A stretch of DNA of 64,000 nt from positions 425,501-489,500 of the forward strand of contig NW_026731790.1 in the NCBI RefSeq assembly GCF_028476545.1, given 5' to 3'. Positions 32,921 through 46,905 of the stretch are shown here, in pieces. Within the stretch, counting starts at the first letter, position 1. The number at the start of each line of letters is the position of its first letter. The position numbers and the translations under genes were made by a program. The stretch is from Physella acuta. Its lineage: Eukaryota; Mollusca; Gastropoda; Physidae. The notes below the pieces were generated by a model, which did no database searches, was not told the origin of the DNA, and was given only the letters and a program-made list of their open reading frames with translations.

Positions 32921-33255
32921 CAGAGGCGTAAGGAGGGGGGGGGGGGGGCGGGGGGGGACACGTGTCCCCGGGCGCCGACCTTAGGGGGGGCGCCAAATTG
33001 AAAGTTTGAGGGGGGGTGCAAATGAAAAGTTTGAGGGGGGGGGTGGAAATGAAACTTCGAGGGGGGGGGGTGCAAATCGAAAGTTTGAGGGGGGGGGTGC
33101 AAATGAAAACATTGAGGGGGGGTGCAAATCGAAAGTTTGAGGGGGGGGTGCAAATGAAAACTTCGAGGGGGGGTGCAAATCGAAAATTTGCTCCCTAGGG
33201 GGGCGCCAAATTGAAAGTATGTCCCCGGGCGCCGGGAAGGGTCGCTACGCCTCTG
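32921..33255. mobile_element. Non-autonomous hAT, CAGAGGCGTA family
   Basis: Ends CAGAGGCGTA and TACGCCTCTG; exact 8-bp duplication TCAGTCTG (32913-32920, 33256-33263). The interior is a G-rich minisatellite of TGCAAATCGAAAGTTTGAGG units, strongly strand-biased. Confidence 0.93.
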
Positions 33256-33263
33256 TCAGTCTG

Positions 33264-34060
33264 TGGTTGTGTGACTTTGGTATGAGGGACGTCTGGTGTG
33301 GTGACTTAAATCATTTACCAAGGAGAAGATGATGCGCATAATTTTGTTAGCAAATAATTAATATTTAATAAACACAGTGAGTATTAAGTTGCGTGATAAT
33401 TATAAGTGTTGCTGGCGAGGTCCTCTCATCCGGCCCGCGGAGATCTTTTTGTCCACGGAAAAAAAATATCTGTTAGAGGTGGCTGAGGAACTTTTCCCAG
33501 AAAATTTAAAACAATTTGAATATGTAGCTTTGGGTACAAATACCATTGCCCTCCGTGTTGCAGACATTGATGAAAACATTGTGACTCAAATAGTGAAAAC
33601 TGCTAACAAGTTTCGCAATTTTTCAATTTCAATAGAAGAGTCGCTGGACAGTTGGTCCATGTTTTAGGAAGTACAGGGCAACAACTTGACGCACTTTCAG
33701 CAGTGCAAGGTCTTCATGGCTGAAGCAACAGCTCCAGTATTTCTTCCAGACATTTTTCTCCTGGGGGTGGGGGTGGGGGGGAGGGGGGTGGCTCTTGAAA
33801 TTTTCGGGGGGGGGGGTGTGGCGGTAGACTTTCTTCGAGGGGGGGGGGGCGGACACTGTTAAAAGTATATATTTTAAACTCTGGCCCCAGAACTGATATT
33901 TCATAGTTAATGCGGCCCTCGGGCTGAAAAGTTTGGAGACCCCTGCCTTAGAGTGTAATTTTGTTTATTCACTCTGCATGTTACAAACTTGATGTATCCA
34001 CACAATTTGCTTCAAGTTAAAAGTAATTCAAATTAAAATAACAAGATGTAAAGGCCCCTA
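33264..34060 (+). repeat. Mosaic segment E, interrupted by a hAT element
   Basis: 33300-33400 and 33946-34060 align with 50390-50690 (ATTTAATAA, CACAGTG; CTTAGAGT, GTTTATTCACTCTG). The 540 bp between them is hAT sequence absent from the relative. Confidence 0.55.
33408..33945 (+). mobile_element. hAT element fragment with transposase exon remnant
   Basis: Begins in CTCATCCGGCCCGCGGAGAT, as in the 55.9 kb element, and ends GTTTGGAGACCCCTG (33945). The frame at 33420-33667 encodes LALGTNTIALRV-like and KFRNFSISIEES segments, comparable to the SRNTV...FSIALDES block of hAT transposases; the catalytic Asp position reads Glu here (IEES). From 33730 to 33860 a G-rich fragment of the CAGAGTTTCT family interrupts it. 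Inactive. Confidence 0.65.
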
Positions 34061-34660
34061 TTTAATCTCTAATTTTGCCAGCCAGTTTTTAGGGAAATTT
34101 GCGCGTTGACAAACATAGAACTATAGAACAACAATATCATATATTGAAGCGACATCTTATTCACAACTAACGAAAAATTAACATATATTTATACCTATTT
34201 ATTGTCTAATTAATATCAATTACGTACATAATGCTATTTATATCTTAAAGTATTTTTATTTTATAAGGCTGAAGAATAGTTGGTAAACACATTGACGAAT
34301 AGCTGAATTTTTTTCACATATTAATCGCAATAAATAAAATTTCTACAAATGGAAGATCCAAAGCAGGGATTGTTCATAATTTATTTTAAAAGAAAAATTT
34401 CAAATGTAGTTGCAGCAAAGGTAAAAATCGTAGCGATTAACAATCTGAATTATCAACTGTCTTTAAGTTGCGCATTTATTATAGCTAATGTGTAAAATTA
34501 AGAGCAAAATGGAAAAAAACAAACAATAAATGATCTTTTTTAAAACACATAATTCAATTCCAACTCTTAATAAAATTTTATATATTTAAAAAAAAAATAC
34601 TTGCATTCACATTATAATTCAAGTGTTTTACTTGTCATAACATTTAACCATGATTAATCT
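34061..34660. other. AT-rich stretch upstream of segment B
   Basis: Resembles 17100-17560 and 49330-49560 (CGCATTTATTATAGCTAATG). No gene seen. Confidence 0.5.
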
Positions 34661-34665
34661 TTAAG

Positions 34666-34709
34666 GTTACGTCCCTTGACATCAATGATTTGTTAGAATG
34701 GGAAGTAAC
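34666..34709 (+). other. Recurring hairpin motif, copy 7
   Basis: GTTACGTCCC and GGGAAGTAAC around TTGACATCAATGATTTG; the fourth pair is A-T here, G-C in copy 1. AAG before and CTT after also pair. Confidence 0.6.
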
Positions 34710-34784
34710 TTGTCAACATTAATGGTGAATTAAACTGTTCCAGTGCTCGGTGTGTATGTTAAAGTTGACAAATAGAAATAACAA

Positions 34785-34911
34785 GCAGACGTGGTGCTAA
34801 GATACTTCAAACACACTTCCGAGGTTGTCACACCCGTGTCGTTAATAAAACTACAGAAATGCACTGTTTACATTTGGGGCATTGAGTCAAATACAGACGA
34901 TTGGTGTAGGT
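34785..34911 (+). pseudogene. Propeller-like exon relative, first half only
   Basis: Frame with MVLRYFKHTSEVVTPVSL and CTVYIWGIESNTDDW, cut by the hAT insertion at 34912. The frame is open, but the TSVSW tryptophan is lost, as in all copies except the one at 14.7 kb. Confidence 0.4.
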
Positions 34912-36297
<1,386 letters not shown>

Positions 36298-36539
36298 GTG
36301 TAGGTAAGTTGAGTATTCAATTGCAAAAACATTACTCTGAAGATGACGTTTATATCGGAACAGCATTATGAATCTAATGTATACATTCAATGGTTTTAAA
36401 AAAAAAGCTAAGTTATAAAACAAAAATGTATAATCTGGTGTAAATATAATATACGCTTATTTTTAAAAAGCAAAATAATGATATTTTATACTATTTTTTT
36501 TTTTAATTTTAATTTATTTATTATATACTTATTTTTGCA

Positions 36540-37300
36540 TTTGTTTTAAATCCGGTATCAATATTTCTTTGATAGCATCCCTTGGTTTGTTTTGGTCATT
36601 TAATGGGAAGAAACTACCTACGTGTCTTTTTCTTTTCATGACATGGGGATATTGTAGTAACAAAACACCATCTTTTTTTTTATAGAAAAGAGACCTAAGG
36701 GCAAAAGGTTTGCAAACATTATGTTCTCACACTGCCATTTTTTTAATGATAGGAGATAATTTATTTCCTCAAGACAGTTATTACTTTGTACTATAAAGAT
36801 ACGTTGCAGTTTTATTTTACATTTGCACATTACAACTATCAAAGTTCACTTGTGTCGTTTTATTATGGGATTCATATATATATATATATACACAAATTCA
36901 CATTTTAATGAAATGTTTTATATTGTTTTTGTTTAGTATCAAAAAGGGATTTTTTTTCGGGCATCTGTCGCATTCAGGCAAGTGTCCACTTTGCTGACTC
37001 TAGGCTTAAGTGTTTACACCCTGAAATAATGGTCAGTTATCAGTTCGTACATGTATCGATAATATATCACCATAACACCTGATTCAATTACAATGACAGT
37101 AACTATACATAGTGGTACCAACGTTACGCTGTCAAACATCAAACTTTTAGAAGGTAATATTCTATAAACTGTGGGATGTATCAATTACAAATTTCCAATG
37201 TCATTTCTCGTATCTCCATCAAACGAATTATAAAAGGGCAACGTTAAGTGTAATACATAGTCAACGTTGCTGTGTTTAATGAAATTACAAATTAATTTAT
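36540..37300 (+). repeat. Mosaic segment A', copy 1
   Basis: Aligns with 61660-62400. A peptide-like stretch ending FADSRLKCLHPEIMV and IIYHHNT is open in both, although a deletion at a CAAGTGTC repeat removes its start here. Further along both carry a TATAAAAGGGCAACG box (37231 here). Confidence 0.7.
36572..36614 (+). other. Recurring hairpin motif, copy 8
   Basis: ATAGCATCCC and GGGAAGAAAC, loop one base shorter than in segments A and B. Confidence 0.5.
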
Positions 37301-37879
37301 TAAAATATTTCACATTCATCAATGTTTCTTTGTGCAGGTAAACAAAGGATTATAATTGCAACTAATTTGTTCATAATAATTATAAGTATCTAGTGTTGTG
37401 TTATTTGTCAAGCCGTGTTCTATTTGTTATGAATTATTTAAAACACACACCATACAGACCATTATTCCGATTGACAGCCTTCTTTTCTTTCTGAATTTGC
37501 TTCCATAGTCTTTGTCCAACCAAGAATACATTACAAGACAGCAGGTGTTTGATTTTGGAGTTGTCTCTCATAGAAGAGTTGCTGTCCCTAGAAATCGAGC
37601 CTCATTTGCCCGAGAGTTCAAACTCGTGAATTAACAGTTCAGCAACAATAACCTTTACCGACTCGACCCCGCTGATTAAAAACTTACTAAGTGAAGGAAA
37701 GATAACATAATTAGAATGAAAGATACCATTTATATTGATAAGGAAAGAAAACGAGTAACAAATATGATCACGTTTTTATAAAAACGGGCTGCTGTGACCT
37801 CTCAACAGTTACTTTAATCCGTAGTAAGAATATCCATACTTTTGGTAATGTTCAAATAATTGTGCGCTTCTATACACAC

Positions 37880-38035
37880 TTTTTTTTTTTTTTTTTTAAT
37901 ATAAATATATATTTTTTTTTTTTTTTTTTTTAATAAATTTATTTAATTTTTTTTTTTTTTTAAATAATTTTATTTGCAATTTAAAACAAGTACATCAACA
38001 TCAAATTCTTACATAATTTCGAACATCAAATGAAA
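37880..38035 (-). mobile_element. LINE 3' tail, strongly truncated
   Basis: T-runs (poly-A on the minus strand) followed by TTTTATTTGCAATTTAAAAC, the end of the same LINE family as 23.66 kb. Only about 60 bp of 3' UTR remain. Absent from the paralogous copy II. Confidence 0.75.
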
Positions 38036-38331
38036 ACGAAATAGTAATACAATATATTACAATATATCACAATGGTAATATTTCTTTCCTACTTGTAGCC
38101 TGCTTTCATGAATAAAGATTGAACGTCTAAGAAATAATTTGTAACATATATAAGACGTTTGATTTTTATTATTTTGTTCATGAAAACAATTATTTTATCA
38201 ACAAACAAAAGTAGTTTCAAGATCTTTCTGAAAAAAAAAATGTATTTTGTATAACTTGTTTATACAATCATACCATTATATATTATGTAAATGATCTTTA
38301 TTTTAATACATAGTTGTGTTGATATGTTAAA

Positions 38332-38373
38332 GTTGTATCCCTTGATTCTATTGATTTGTATAAGGGAAGTAAT
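38332..38373 (+). other. Recurring hairpin motif, copy 9
   Basis: GTTGTATCCCTT and AAGGGAAGTAAT, loop 18 nt. Confidence 0.55.
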
Positions 38374-38696
38374 AAAATACATGTCAATTTGTGACGCACC
38401 TCTATTTTAAACACCACAAGGCATATTACAAGTTAATATATCTTTCGTAGGTTGAAACGCTTAGAGCATTATTAGTATATTTTGTGGCGATGTAACATTT
38501 ATGCAACATTCTCAAATTTATAGTGTAAATAGGGCTGATAGTTTAGGGTAATTTTATAACGTCTGTATATAATGAGACACTTATAGCAACAGTATACATT
38601 CAATTTCCCTAGATTGAGAGGTACAGAGTGTACTAAACATTGTCAAAACTGTGTGAATCTTTAAAGCTTTTAATAACATTGTCACACTTGTGTTGA

Positions 38697-38900
38697 TTGG
38701 AGAGTGTAGCTCAATTTAATAACATTGTATGTGGAGTGGATTATCCTAATCAGCATTTTCACAAAGATTGTATAAGATGGTTAAGACATCTTATCATATT
38801 CTATGTTGAAGAAGATCAGATAGATGTATTGTCAATTCTTAGTTTGAATAGTGTTTCTAAGAAAACGTCAGATGGTTTCATAAACTGGAGTGTATAGGAC
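38697..38900 (+). CDS. Short conserved open frame in segment C, unknown product
   Basis: Open from after a TGA at 38694 to TAG at 38895, without ATG. Key segments are SVAQFNNIVCGVDYP, DCIRWLRHLIIFY and DVLSILSLNSVSKK; it ends DGFINWSV. Copy II (43625-43759) keeps the last 45 codons with the same stop and only a few differences, two of them synonymous third-position changes. It may be a last exon of a duplicated gene or chance conservation. No family recognised. Confidence 0.3.
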
Positions 38901-38986
38901 AACACCGTATAGATTTACATAGTTAAGTAAAGAAAATCAATGACGACTTTATCATAGTTTAGATCGTATAGAGACAGATGTTAGAC

Positions 38987-39890
38987 CAGGGGTCGGCAAC
39001 CTTTTGAGACTGAAGAGCCAACAGTTAGAATTTTCAAAATTTCACATTTTTTAAAGAGTCACTACATTTTTATTTCAATATTTTATTATTTGATTAGGAC
39101 TAGGTATATAAATGTGGTTTGTTATTTAAAATAAATAGCTTTAAATATGAAATAATATTTATTCATATAAAATCATACATATGGTCCGCCAGAATAATAA
39201 ACTTAGTAATCAAATAATTTAATTATAGGACTATCCGTCACTATCCCAATCCTCTTTAGAAGCTGCTATTTTTTTTTTCTTTACGGATATCACCGGCTCA
39301 GGAGGTGTATGCCATTAGCCAGGCAGGTCTCAACATGGAAAACTTCGACTAACTGGCTTGTATATCGGTTTGATAACTGTGTATGTCGCTTCTGTCCTTT
39401 GGTTCTCACCAGGCTTTTCGCCCATCCCACTGAACACAGGGTAAACTAGTACCCCACCGTCCAATACCCGGCTCAACAGTAGGAAGCTAATAGCTAAAAA
39501 AACTACGTCACTCATGTCAAATTAATTAGTACTAAAATATATAGGAAAATGCATTCTGAATAAAATAACATTCCCCATTTAAAGGCATTTAAAAAAGACG
39601 GCATTTTGGCCGTGGCAAGCATTTAAATTGTTTCAAAAGGGCTGTGGGGCTGGGCATTGCGCCCAAGCGGCTGTAAGCTGTGCGTATACTCTCTAATGCA
39701 CATAATATAACGATCTCTGGTAAGTGTTTTAATTTTGTTTAAAGTTATTTTTCTTTACAGTATGATATTTGATATGGGTTTTGAAAATGAAATAATATAG
39801 CTATTAATATTAGCGCAAGGAGCTGGAGAGCCGCATCTCGACGGCAAAAGAGCCGCAGGCGGCTAGCGAGTCGCAGGTTGCCTACCCCTG
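38987..39890. mobile_element. hAT element, CAGGGGTCGGCAACC family
   Basis: Exact duplication TGTTAGAC (38979-38986, 39891-39898). The paralogous site near 43834 is empty. The interior 39270-39520 carries a 250-bp block shared, in inverse orientation, with 41885-42114. Confidence 0.95.
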
Positions 39891-39949
39891 TGTTAGACTA
39901 TTCTCCTCCAATTAATTTAAAGTTTAACTTTATATGCATATATATATAT

Positions 39950-39951
39950 AA

Positions 39952-40025
<74 letters not shown>
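39950..40025. repeat. (TA)n tract shared by both duplication copies
   Basis: Sits at the same place as 43885-43950, followed by TTGTCAAGATGA in both. Confidence 0.9.
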
Positions 40026-40029
<4 letters not shown>

Positions 40030-40031
<2 letters not shown>

Positions 40032-41040
40032 TGATTTGTCAAGATGAATTACGTTTAATATACTGACAGCTTATGTATATGATTTTGATTTTCGTAAAAC
40101 ACATCTAGTATGTGATTTGGTAATAGTAATATTGATTGGCGTGTAAAATGGTTGTGGCACTTCATTAACGTTAAACTTATTAAACTTAATTATCTTCAGT
40201 TACTTATTAAATTGATTTCTGTAAGTCATTAATCTATATAGGTAAATACAAAATTTATTATTGCACATGTCTGTTAACACTATCGTACCACCACAATTTC
40301 AGGATTTTTTTTTTTTGCTTTATTTAACTGTTCAATAATTTTAACTAATCCATGTTTTTATAGATCATTGAAACGTAACTTCAAATATACATTTTGTGGT
40401 TGTAGCACTTGTTTGTATATTTCTTGAAGACAGTTGTGATTTTATACTTTAAAGATTCGTTAAAGTACACGCAACATAATTCAAAAATCACTTTTGTCGT
40501 ATTATTAAATTAAATTATCTTTTTGCTTGCATTCTTTTAATACTATAAACATACAGTTCCAATAGCATTATATTAAAGTGTTACTTCTCGCAAGGATGTA
40601 CATCATTTCTCTTATTTAACTCATTGTTTTTATTCTAGATGATTATAACTAAAAATACATAATAGAAAAAATATATAAGATTTTTTTTTAAATGTACATT
40701 AATTACAATTTTGACTGCATATAGATGAGTGCATCTTTTATTATATCATATGTTTTAACTTTTATTTAAATAGTCACGTAAATACTTTACACAATACTGA
40801 CATATAGATTAAAGAAATTGAAATAAACAATATTTCGCTCCAAAAGCAAAGTGAAAAAAAAACATTCTGTTGGCGAAATCCAAATTCAGAAACAAAATGG
40901 CTGAACCATTTGTGTTCAAAGCACAATTTATTCCATTTAGTGACCAACGATTTCATTAAACAAATAATAATAATTTTATTGGCAGCTTAATTGCATTGGC
41001 TGTTAAACTTCATCTCAAATTAAATGTTATGTACTAAACA
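40030..41040 (+). other. Right part of segmental duplication I
   Basis: AT-rich and collinear with 43970-45432 (ACTGACAGCTT, CACTATCGTACCACCACAAT, TGGCGAAATCCAAA). No coding frame conserved. Confidence 0.6.
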
Positions 41041-41401
41041 GTAGGAAAAGTAAGTTAATATCGCCTTTGAACTCTAACTTACAGGAATCTGAATTTTTCA
41101 ACTTTTGATTGTGCGTCTCCATTAAAAAAAAGATAAAAAAAACGGCGCCTCACAAGCCTCGACCCTTTAATCATACATTAATGTGTTCTATTACTAGAAA
41201 CCTTGCTAGAGAGAGTAATGTGGTAATATTAAAGAGTAAAATAGTATTAATTAAACCAAACATCGATATTTAAGTGTGTGCATGTATGTGCAAGGTGCTG
41301 CTCTGTGTGTCTGTGCATGTATGTGCAAGGTGCTGCTTTATGTGTCACTACACATGAGCAGTAACTGGTTGTGCAAGCCATGTCGTCAAGTACCTACAAC
41401 A

Positions 41402-42215
41402 GGAGCCGCCAACCTGCGGATCGCGAGCCGCATGCGGCTCTTTTAATGTCAAGTTGCGGCTCTCCAGTTCCATTCACAAATCTTAATAATTATATTATTT
41501 TATTTTCAAAACCCAGTTACAAATATTATAAAGAAAAACAACTTTAAACAAGATAAAAACACTCATCAGAGAACAGTGAGAATAGGTCAGGTAGAAAGTA
41601 TACGGAAAGCTACAGCCGCTTGGGAACTAGGTCCAGCCCCACAGTCGTGTAGTGACCAGCCCCACAGTCGTGTAGTGACCAGCCCCACAGTCGTGTAGTG
41701 ACCAGCACCACAGTCGTGTAGTGACCAGCCCCACAGTCGTGTAGTGACAAGCCCCACAGTCGTGTAGTGACCAGCCCCACAGTCGTGTAGTGACCAGCCC
41801 CGTGACAACAATTCAATACTTGCCACTGCCCAAGTGCCGACTTTTTCAATACCGAATGTATCTCTCTCTATCTGTCAGTAATCATTAATTTCACGAATTT
41901 TTTAGGCATTAACTTCATACCGCTGAGCTGGGTACTGGACGGTGGGGTACGACTTTACCCTGCGTTCGGTGGGGTTGAAGATAAGCCTGGAGAGAACCAA
42001 AGGACAGAAGCGACCGATATACGGTAATCAAACCGATACCCAAGCCAGTTAGTCGGAGTTTGTCGTGTTGAGGGCTGCCTGCTAGGGAGCCGGTGGTGTC
42101 CGTAAAGAAAGAACAAACACAAAATCATTGACTTGTAAAGTGGATCGGGGTAATCATATAGTTTTATTATTTGATTACTAATTTTAACGTACCAGAGCTA
42201 GCTAACATACTTTAA
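41402..42215 (-). mobile_element. Inverted hAT element, CAGGGGTCGGCAACC family, one end lost
   Basis: Left edge has CCGCCAACCTGCGGATCGCG and GCATGCGGCTCTTTTAATGT, the inverse of the usual right end. Inner parts match the 38987 element up to TTAGTAATCAAATAATA on the opposite strand (near 42165). The other end is not seen. Confidence 0.65.
41636..41805. repeat. 23-bp minisatellite, about 7-8 copies
   Basis: Unit CCCCACAGTCGTGTAGTGAC plus CAG, highly regular, inside the inverted hAT. Confidence 0.95.
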
Positions 42216-42671
42216 TATGTTTTTTTTTTTTTTGCGAAAAATGTGTATGTTTTTTTTTGTTATGAATGATTTAAAACGTATATTTTTAATATAGTTTTGT
42301 GCTGTAACGAGTAAGGCAGTATTTTATTTTATTCAATTCAATTTTTTATTTCATTTAATGTGTGTATTGGGGGGGGGGGGGGGGGGTGATGGAGGGGTTA
42401 CGAAAATGTAATTCCTATCTACGGCCAGTATTTTCAGTTTTAGTAGGATGTTTCATTTAATGTGTTATTCAATTGATTATTCAATTATAGGTAAGGAATT
42501 GTTATTTGTTATCAATGTTTAACTCTTCTAAAACAATAAAGGAATATCGCACTTAAATCCTAACATTTGTTTTTACTTAAGCACCCTTATATAATTCTTC
42601 ATCTTCGTTCTTAAGTTTAATGTGGGAAGGGATTCCCTCCAACACAGTTAAGTACAAGTGTCAACTGGTTA
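42216..42671. other. AT-rich stretch with a G-run
   Basis: G-run at 42370-42386, no gene seen. TATCGCACTTAAATCCTAAC resembles 52613. Confidence 0.5.
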
Positions 42672-43879
42672 TGCACCATACAGACCATTATTCCGATTGA
42701 CAGCCTGCTTTTCTTTTTGGATTGGCTTCCATAGCCTTTGTCCAACCAAGAGAAACAACACGAAAACGGTTGTTTGATTTTGGAGTTGTCTCTCTAAGAA
42801 GAGGTGCTGTCCCCAGTTAACGAGCCTCATCTGCTCGAGAGTTTAAACTCGCCACTTAACAGTTTAGCAACAATAAGCTTTACCGACTCGACCACGCTGT
42901 TTAGAAACTTACTAAGTGAAGGAAAGATAACATGAGTAGAATCAAAGGTACATTTTTTTTTATTGCTAAGGAAAGAAAACCAATAACAAATATGAGCATG
43001 TTTTTATAAAGACGGGCTGCTGTGATCTCTCAACAGTTACTTTAATCCGTGATAAGAATATCCATACTTTTGGTAGTGTTCAATTAATAATTGTGCGCTT
43101 CTGTACACACACAAAATAAGAATAATATCACCGCTTTTAAGAGGATAACTAAATGATATAAAAATTATCAAATATTAAATGTTAAAGAAATAATTTGTAA
43201 CATATCTAAGAGGTTTGATTTTTATTAATTTTGATGAAAAAGTTTATTTTAGAAAAAACAACACAAATAGCTTCAGGATCTTTCTGATAAAAATACATAT
43301 TTTGTTTGGCATGCTTATACAAATATACCATCATATATTATGTAATGATCTTTATTTTAATACATAAATGTGTTGATTTATGAAAGTTGTATCCCTTGAT
43401 TTTATTGATTTGTATAAGGGAAGTAATAAAATACATGTCAATTTTGTGAAACACCACAAGGCATATTGCAAGTTAATATACCTTTCGTAGGTTAAAAAGT
43501 TTAGAGCATCATTAGTATATTTTGTGGCGATGTAACGTTTGTGCAACATTCTCCAATTTAGTTTGTAAATAGGGCTGAGAGTTTAGGGTAACTGTATAAC
43601 GTTTGTATAGAATGAGATTATCACAAAAGTTATAGAAGATGGTTAAGACATTTTATCACATTCTATAAGGAAGCAGATCAGATAGATGTATTGTCAATTC
43701 TAAGTTTGAATAGTGTTTCTAAGAAAACGTCAGATGGTTTTATAAACTGGAGTGTATAGGACAACACAGTATATATAGTTAAGTAAAGAAAATCAATGAC
43801 GACTTTATCATAGTTTAGATCGCATAGAGACAGATGCTAGACTATTACCCTCCAATTAATTTTAAGTTTAATTGTATAT

Positions 43880-43956
<77 letters not shown>

Positions 43957-45432
43957 TATACATTGACTTGTCAAGATGAGTTACTTTTAGTATACTGACA
44001 GCTTTTATATGTGCTTTTTACCTTAGTAAAACACATCTGGTTTGTAGTTTGGGAATAGTAAAATTGATTGGCGTGTAAAATGGTTGTGGCGCTTCATTAA
44101 ATTAAATAAATCAAACATAATTGTCTTTAGTTTACTTATTAAATCGATTGCTTTCAGTCATTATTCTATATAGTTAAATAAATATTTTATCATTGCGCCT
44201 GTCTCTTAACACTATCGTACCACCACAATTGCAGGAAATTGTTTGCTTTATTTAACGGTAATTGTTAAATGATTTTAAATAATCCATGTTTTTATAAATA
44301 AGTGACTTCTCACGAGTTCATTGAAGCGTAACCATACATTTTTGTGGTTGTTGCACTAGTTTGTACGTTTATGTTTCAGGTAGATTTAGAAATATTTGTT
44401 TTGGTTGAAAGTCAAAAGTTTAATGTAACCAATGTTTTTTTTTCCTATGTGGTCACACACCCATATTATGTTCACGAGTTCATCTCTAGTAGAAAAAACA
44501 ATCAACAAAGCCTCTATCTTACCCACACATAAAAAGTGTCACTTGGAATTTTATTATGAGTGTTGATATTTCCCAGACCACGTTTGTTTGAATAAATTGT
44601 AATTAGATCACATTTACAATCTAGGTGGTCTAGAGGCTGGTTACTTGTGTGAGAGATTTGCTGCTTGGTTCAAAACATTTCCTGAAGACAGTTATGACTT
44701 TATACTAAGTCTTGAAAGATTCGTTAAAGGTACAAGTTACATCTCTCAAAGTTAACTTTTGTAGTGTTATCGAAATAAAGTAAAGTTTGTAGAAACCTCT
44801 AAAAAAATTAATTGCTTCCTTTTCGTTTGCATTTGATTTTTTTAGTTGTTTTTTTAAGTACTATAAAGTCTAAAATACAGTTTCAACGACATGACATTAA
44901 AGTGTATTCCGTTGTTTAATTATTTCAATTGCAGTCTTTGAGACGCAAACAGCCTATTAAATGATGATAAATGTTACTTCTCGCAAGTATGTACATTATC
45001 TTTTTATAAAACTCATTGTTTTTATTCTAGATAATGATAACTAAAAATACATAAGTAAAAATAACATTTAAAATACAATATATTTTAAAAATATACTTTA
45101 ATTTAAAAATTTACTGCATGTAAATGTGTGTATTTTAAATCATATCAAATGCTTTAACTTTTTAAAAATAATTACGTATATACTTTACACAATATTGAAA
45201 TACAGTTAAACGAAATTAAAATAAGCATTATTTCACTACAAAAGCAAAGTAAAAAAAGCATTTCTGTTGGCGAAATCCAAACTCAAAAGCACAATGGCTA
45301 AAGCACTTGTGTTCAAAGCACTGTGTATCCCAATTAGTGACCAACGATTTCATTAAAAAATAATTATTTCATTGGCAGCATAATGGCATTGGGTGTTAAC
45401 ATTCTTATCAATTTATATATTATGTACTAAAC
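42672..45432 (+). repeat. Segmental duplication, copy II
   Basis: Partner of 37447-41040. The hAT at 45433 inserted exactly at its right edge and is absent from copy I (TACTAAACAG near 41033). Confidence 0.85.
43386..43427 (+). other. Recurring hairpin motif, copy 10
   Basis: Same arms as copy 9, one loop difference; part of the duplication. Confidence 0.55.
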
Positions 45433-45542
45433 CAGGGGTCGGCAACCTTTTGGGGCGGAAGAGCCAAAAGTTACAATTTACCACATTTCACAGTTTTTAA
45501 AGAGCCACAAACATTTTTATTTCAATATTATGATACTTGATT

Positions 45543-45610
<68 letters not shown>

Positions 45611-45910
45611 TACATTTTAAATAAATAGCTTAAAATATTAAAATATAAAATAATATTTATTCATATAAAAACATACACATGTTTCGCACAAAACATATGA
45701 AAGTAGTTTAGCAAGCTCTGCTCGAAATTAGAAACTTTACTTTGTTATTAGATCTCTATCTTTAATTGCCGAGAATTGCAGATTAATATTTTTATGAGTT
45801 TTAAAAATAAATAAAAATAATTTTTAATATGTGTGCATGGAGCTAAAGAGCCGCATCTTGACATCAAAAGAGCCGCATGCGGCTCGCGAGCCGCAGGTTG
45901 TCGACCCCTG
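45433..45910. mobile_element. hAT element, CAGGGGTCGGCAACC family
   Basis: Exact duplication TACTAAAC (45425-45432, 45911-45918). Contains a (TA)n tract; no transposase. Confidence 0.95.
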
Positions 45911-46099
45911 TACTAAACAATAAGAAATGTAAGTTTACTAGAGGTTTCTATCTTTAACTTGAAGGAATCTAAATATTTTTACGCAAAAAATGTTTTTGCA
46001 AAAATGTACAAACCAGACTTAACATAGTATAAATTGGATCATTACTTTAGTAAAGATTAATTATTTAATACATTTATTGCGTTGACCGTATCAACTAAG

Positions 46100-46560
46100 T
46101 TTAAAACAAAATTGAAAAAAGCATGAGTTTCTTACGACTTTTCTTTCGGAAAAAAAAAATAAGATAATTACTTTTAATATGTATTTTAGGCCCTTTTTTT
46201 AACATATTTCAATTTGCTTTTCATTTTAAGACAATAAAAAAATACATTTTAGGTAGCATCCCTTGGATTATATCTGACTAAAAAATGGGAAGTTACTAAC
46301 ACGATGTATTTTTTTTTTTCTTTTTTCGCGCTTACAATTTCTAAATGACATTTACATCCTATGTGCGAAATTAGGACATAAAAGCAACATAATTGAACCA
46401 CTAAAGAAAAGAGACCTAAGGGCAAACTGTTTACAAACATTTTGTTCCTACGCTGCTATTGTTCTAAGATCTGAGACCCTACATTTCAAGATACATTTTT
46501 AAAAATAAAAATGGGGAAATAAAAATTGATATATGTATGTTTAACAAACATATACACATT
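46100..46560 (+). repeat. Mosaic segment A, copy 2
   Basis: Partner of 31840-32260, same order of shared words. Confidence 0.75.
46253..46296 (+). other. Recurring hairpin motif, copy 11
   Basis: GTAGCATCCC and GGGAAGTTAC: the third pair is A-T here against T-A in copies 1, 7 and 9, the clearest paired change. Confidence 0.6.
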
Positions 46561-46751
46561 TTAATTGCTTACTATCAGTTAGGGTTATTTTTCCTAACCA
46601 GTAACATTTCGTTGAATAACACAGCTCTTCGAGCTTATTATAATCAGCCGGTAAATTCCATATAGTTAAAGTTTGTACTTAGTTTTATTTCAAAGCTTGT
46701 TAGTCTAACAAAAATAGCTTGGTATTAGCAGTTTACGACATGTGAGAAGAA

Positions 46752-46905
46752 GGGCAGAATTTCTTCCAGGTATCTCTGGGGGGGGGGGGGGGGGGGGGGG
46801 TCTGAGCCCCCCGAAGAAAGTCTACCACCTCCCCCCCTCCCCCGAACGAGGTGGAATTGATATAGTGAAAATTTACTTTTTCTAGAGTCCGCCCCCCCCC
46901 CGGAA
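46752..46905. mobile_element. CAGAGTTTCT-type hAT fragment
   Basis: CAGAATTTCTTCCAGG, then a G-run and CCCGAACGAGGTGGAA plus GAGTCCGCC. The right end is uncertain. Confidence 0.4.

Larger units (their letters stand above)
37447..41040 (+). repeat. Segmental duplication, copy I
   Basis: Collinear with 42672-45432: the starts (CACCATACAGACCATTATTC), hairpins, short open frame, (TA)n tract and GTACTAAACA end all correspond. This copy has two later insertions: a LINE tail (37880-38035) and a hAT (38987-39890). Confidence 0.85.

Noticed and set aside
33016-33198. Gly/Lys-rich and Pro-rich frames at 33.0-33.2 kb
   Set aside because: They follow the G-rich minisatellite of a hAT MITE on both strands.
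34666-34709. Hairpin read as a micro-exon (VTSLDINDLLEWE-like)
   Set aside because: Several copies have AG before and GT after the motif, but the length varies by 1-4 bases among copies and some contain stops, so no frame is kept.
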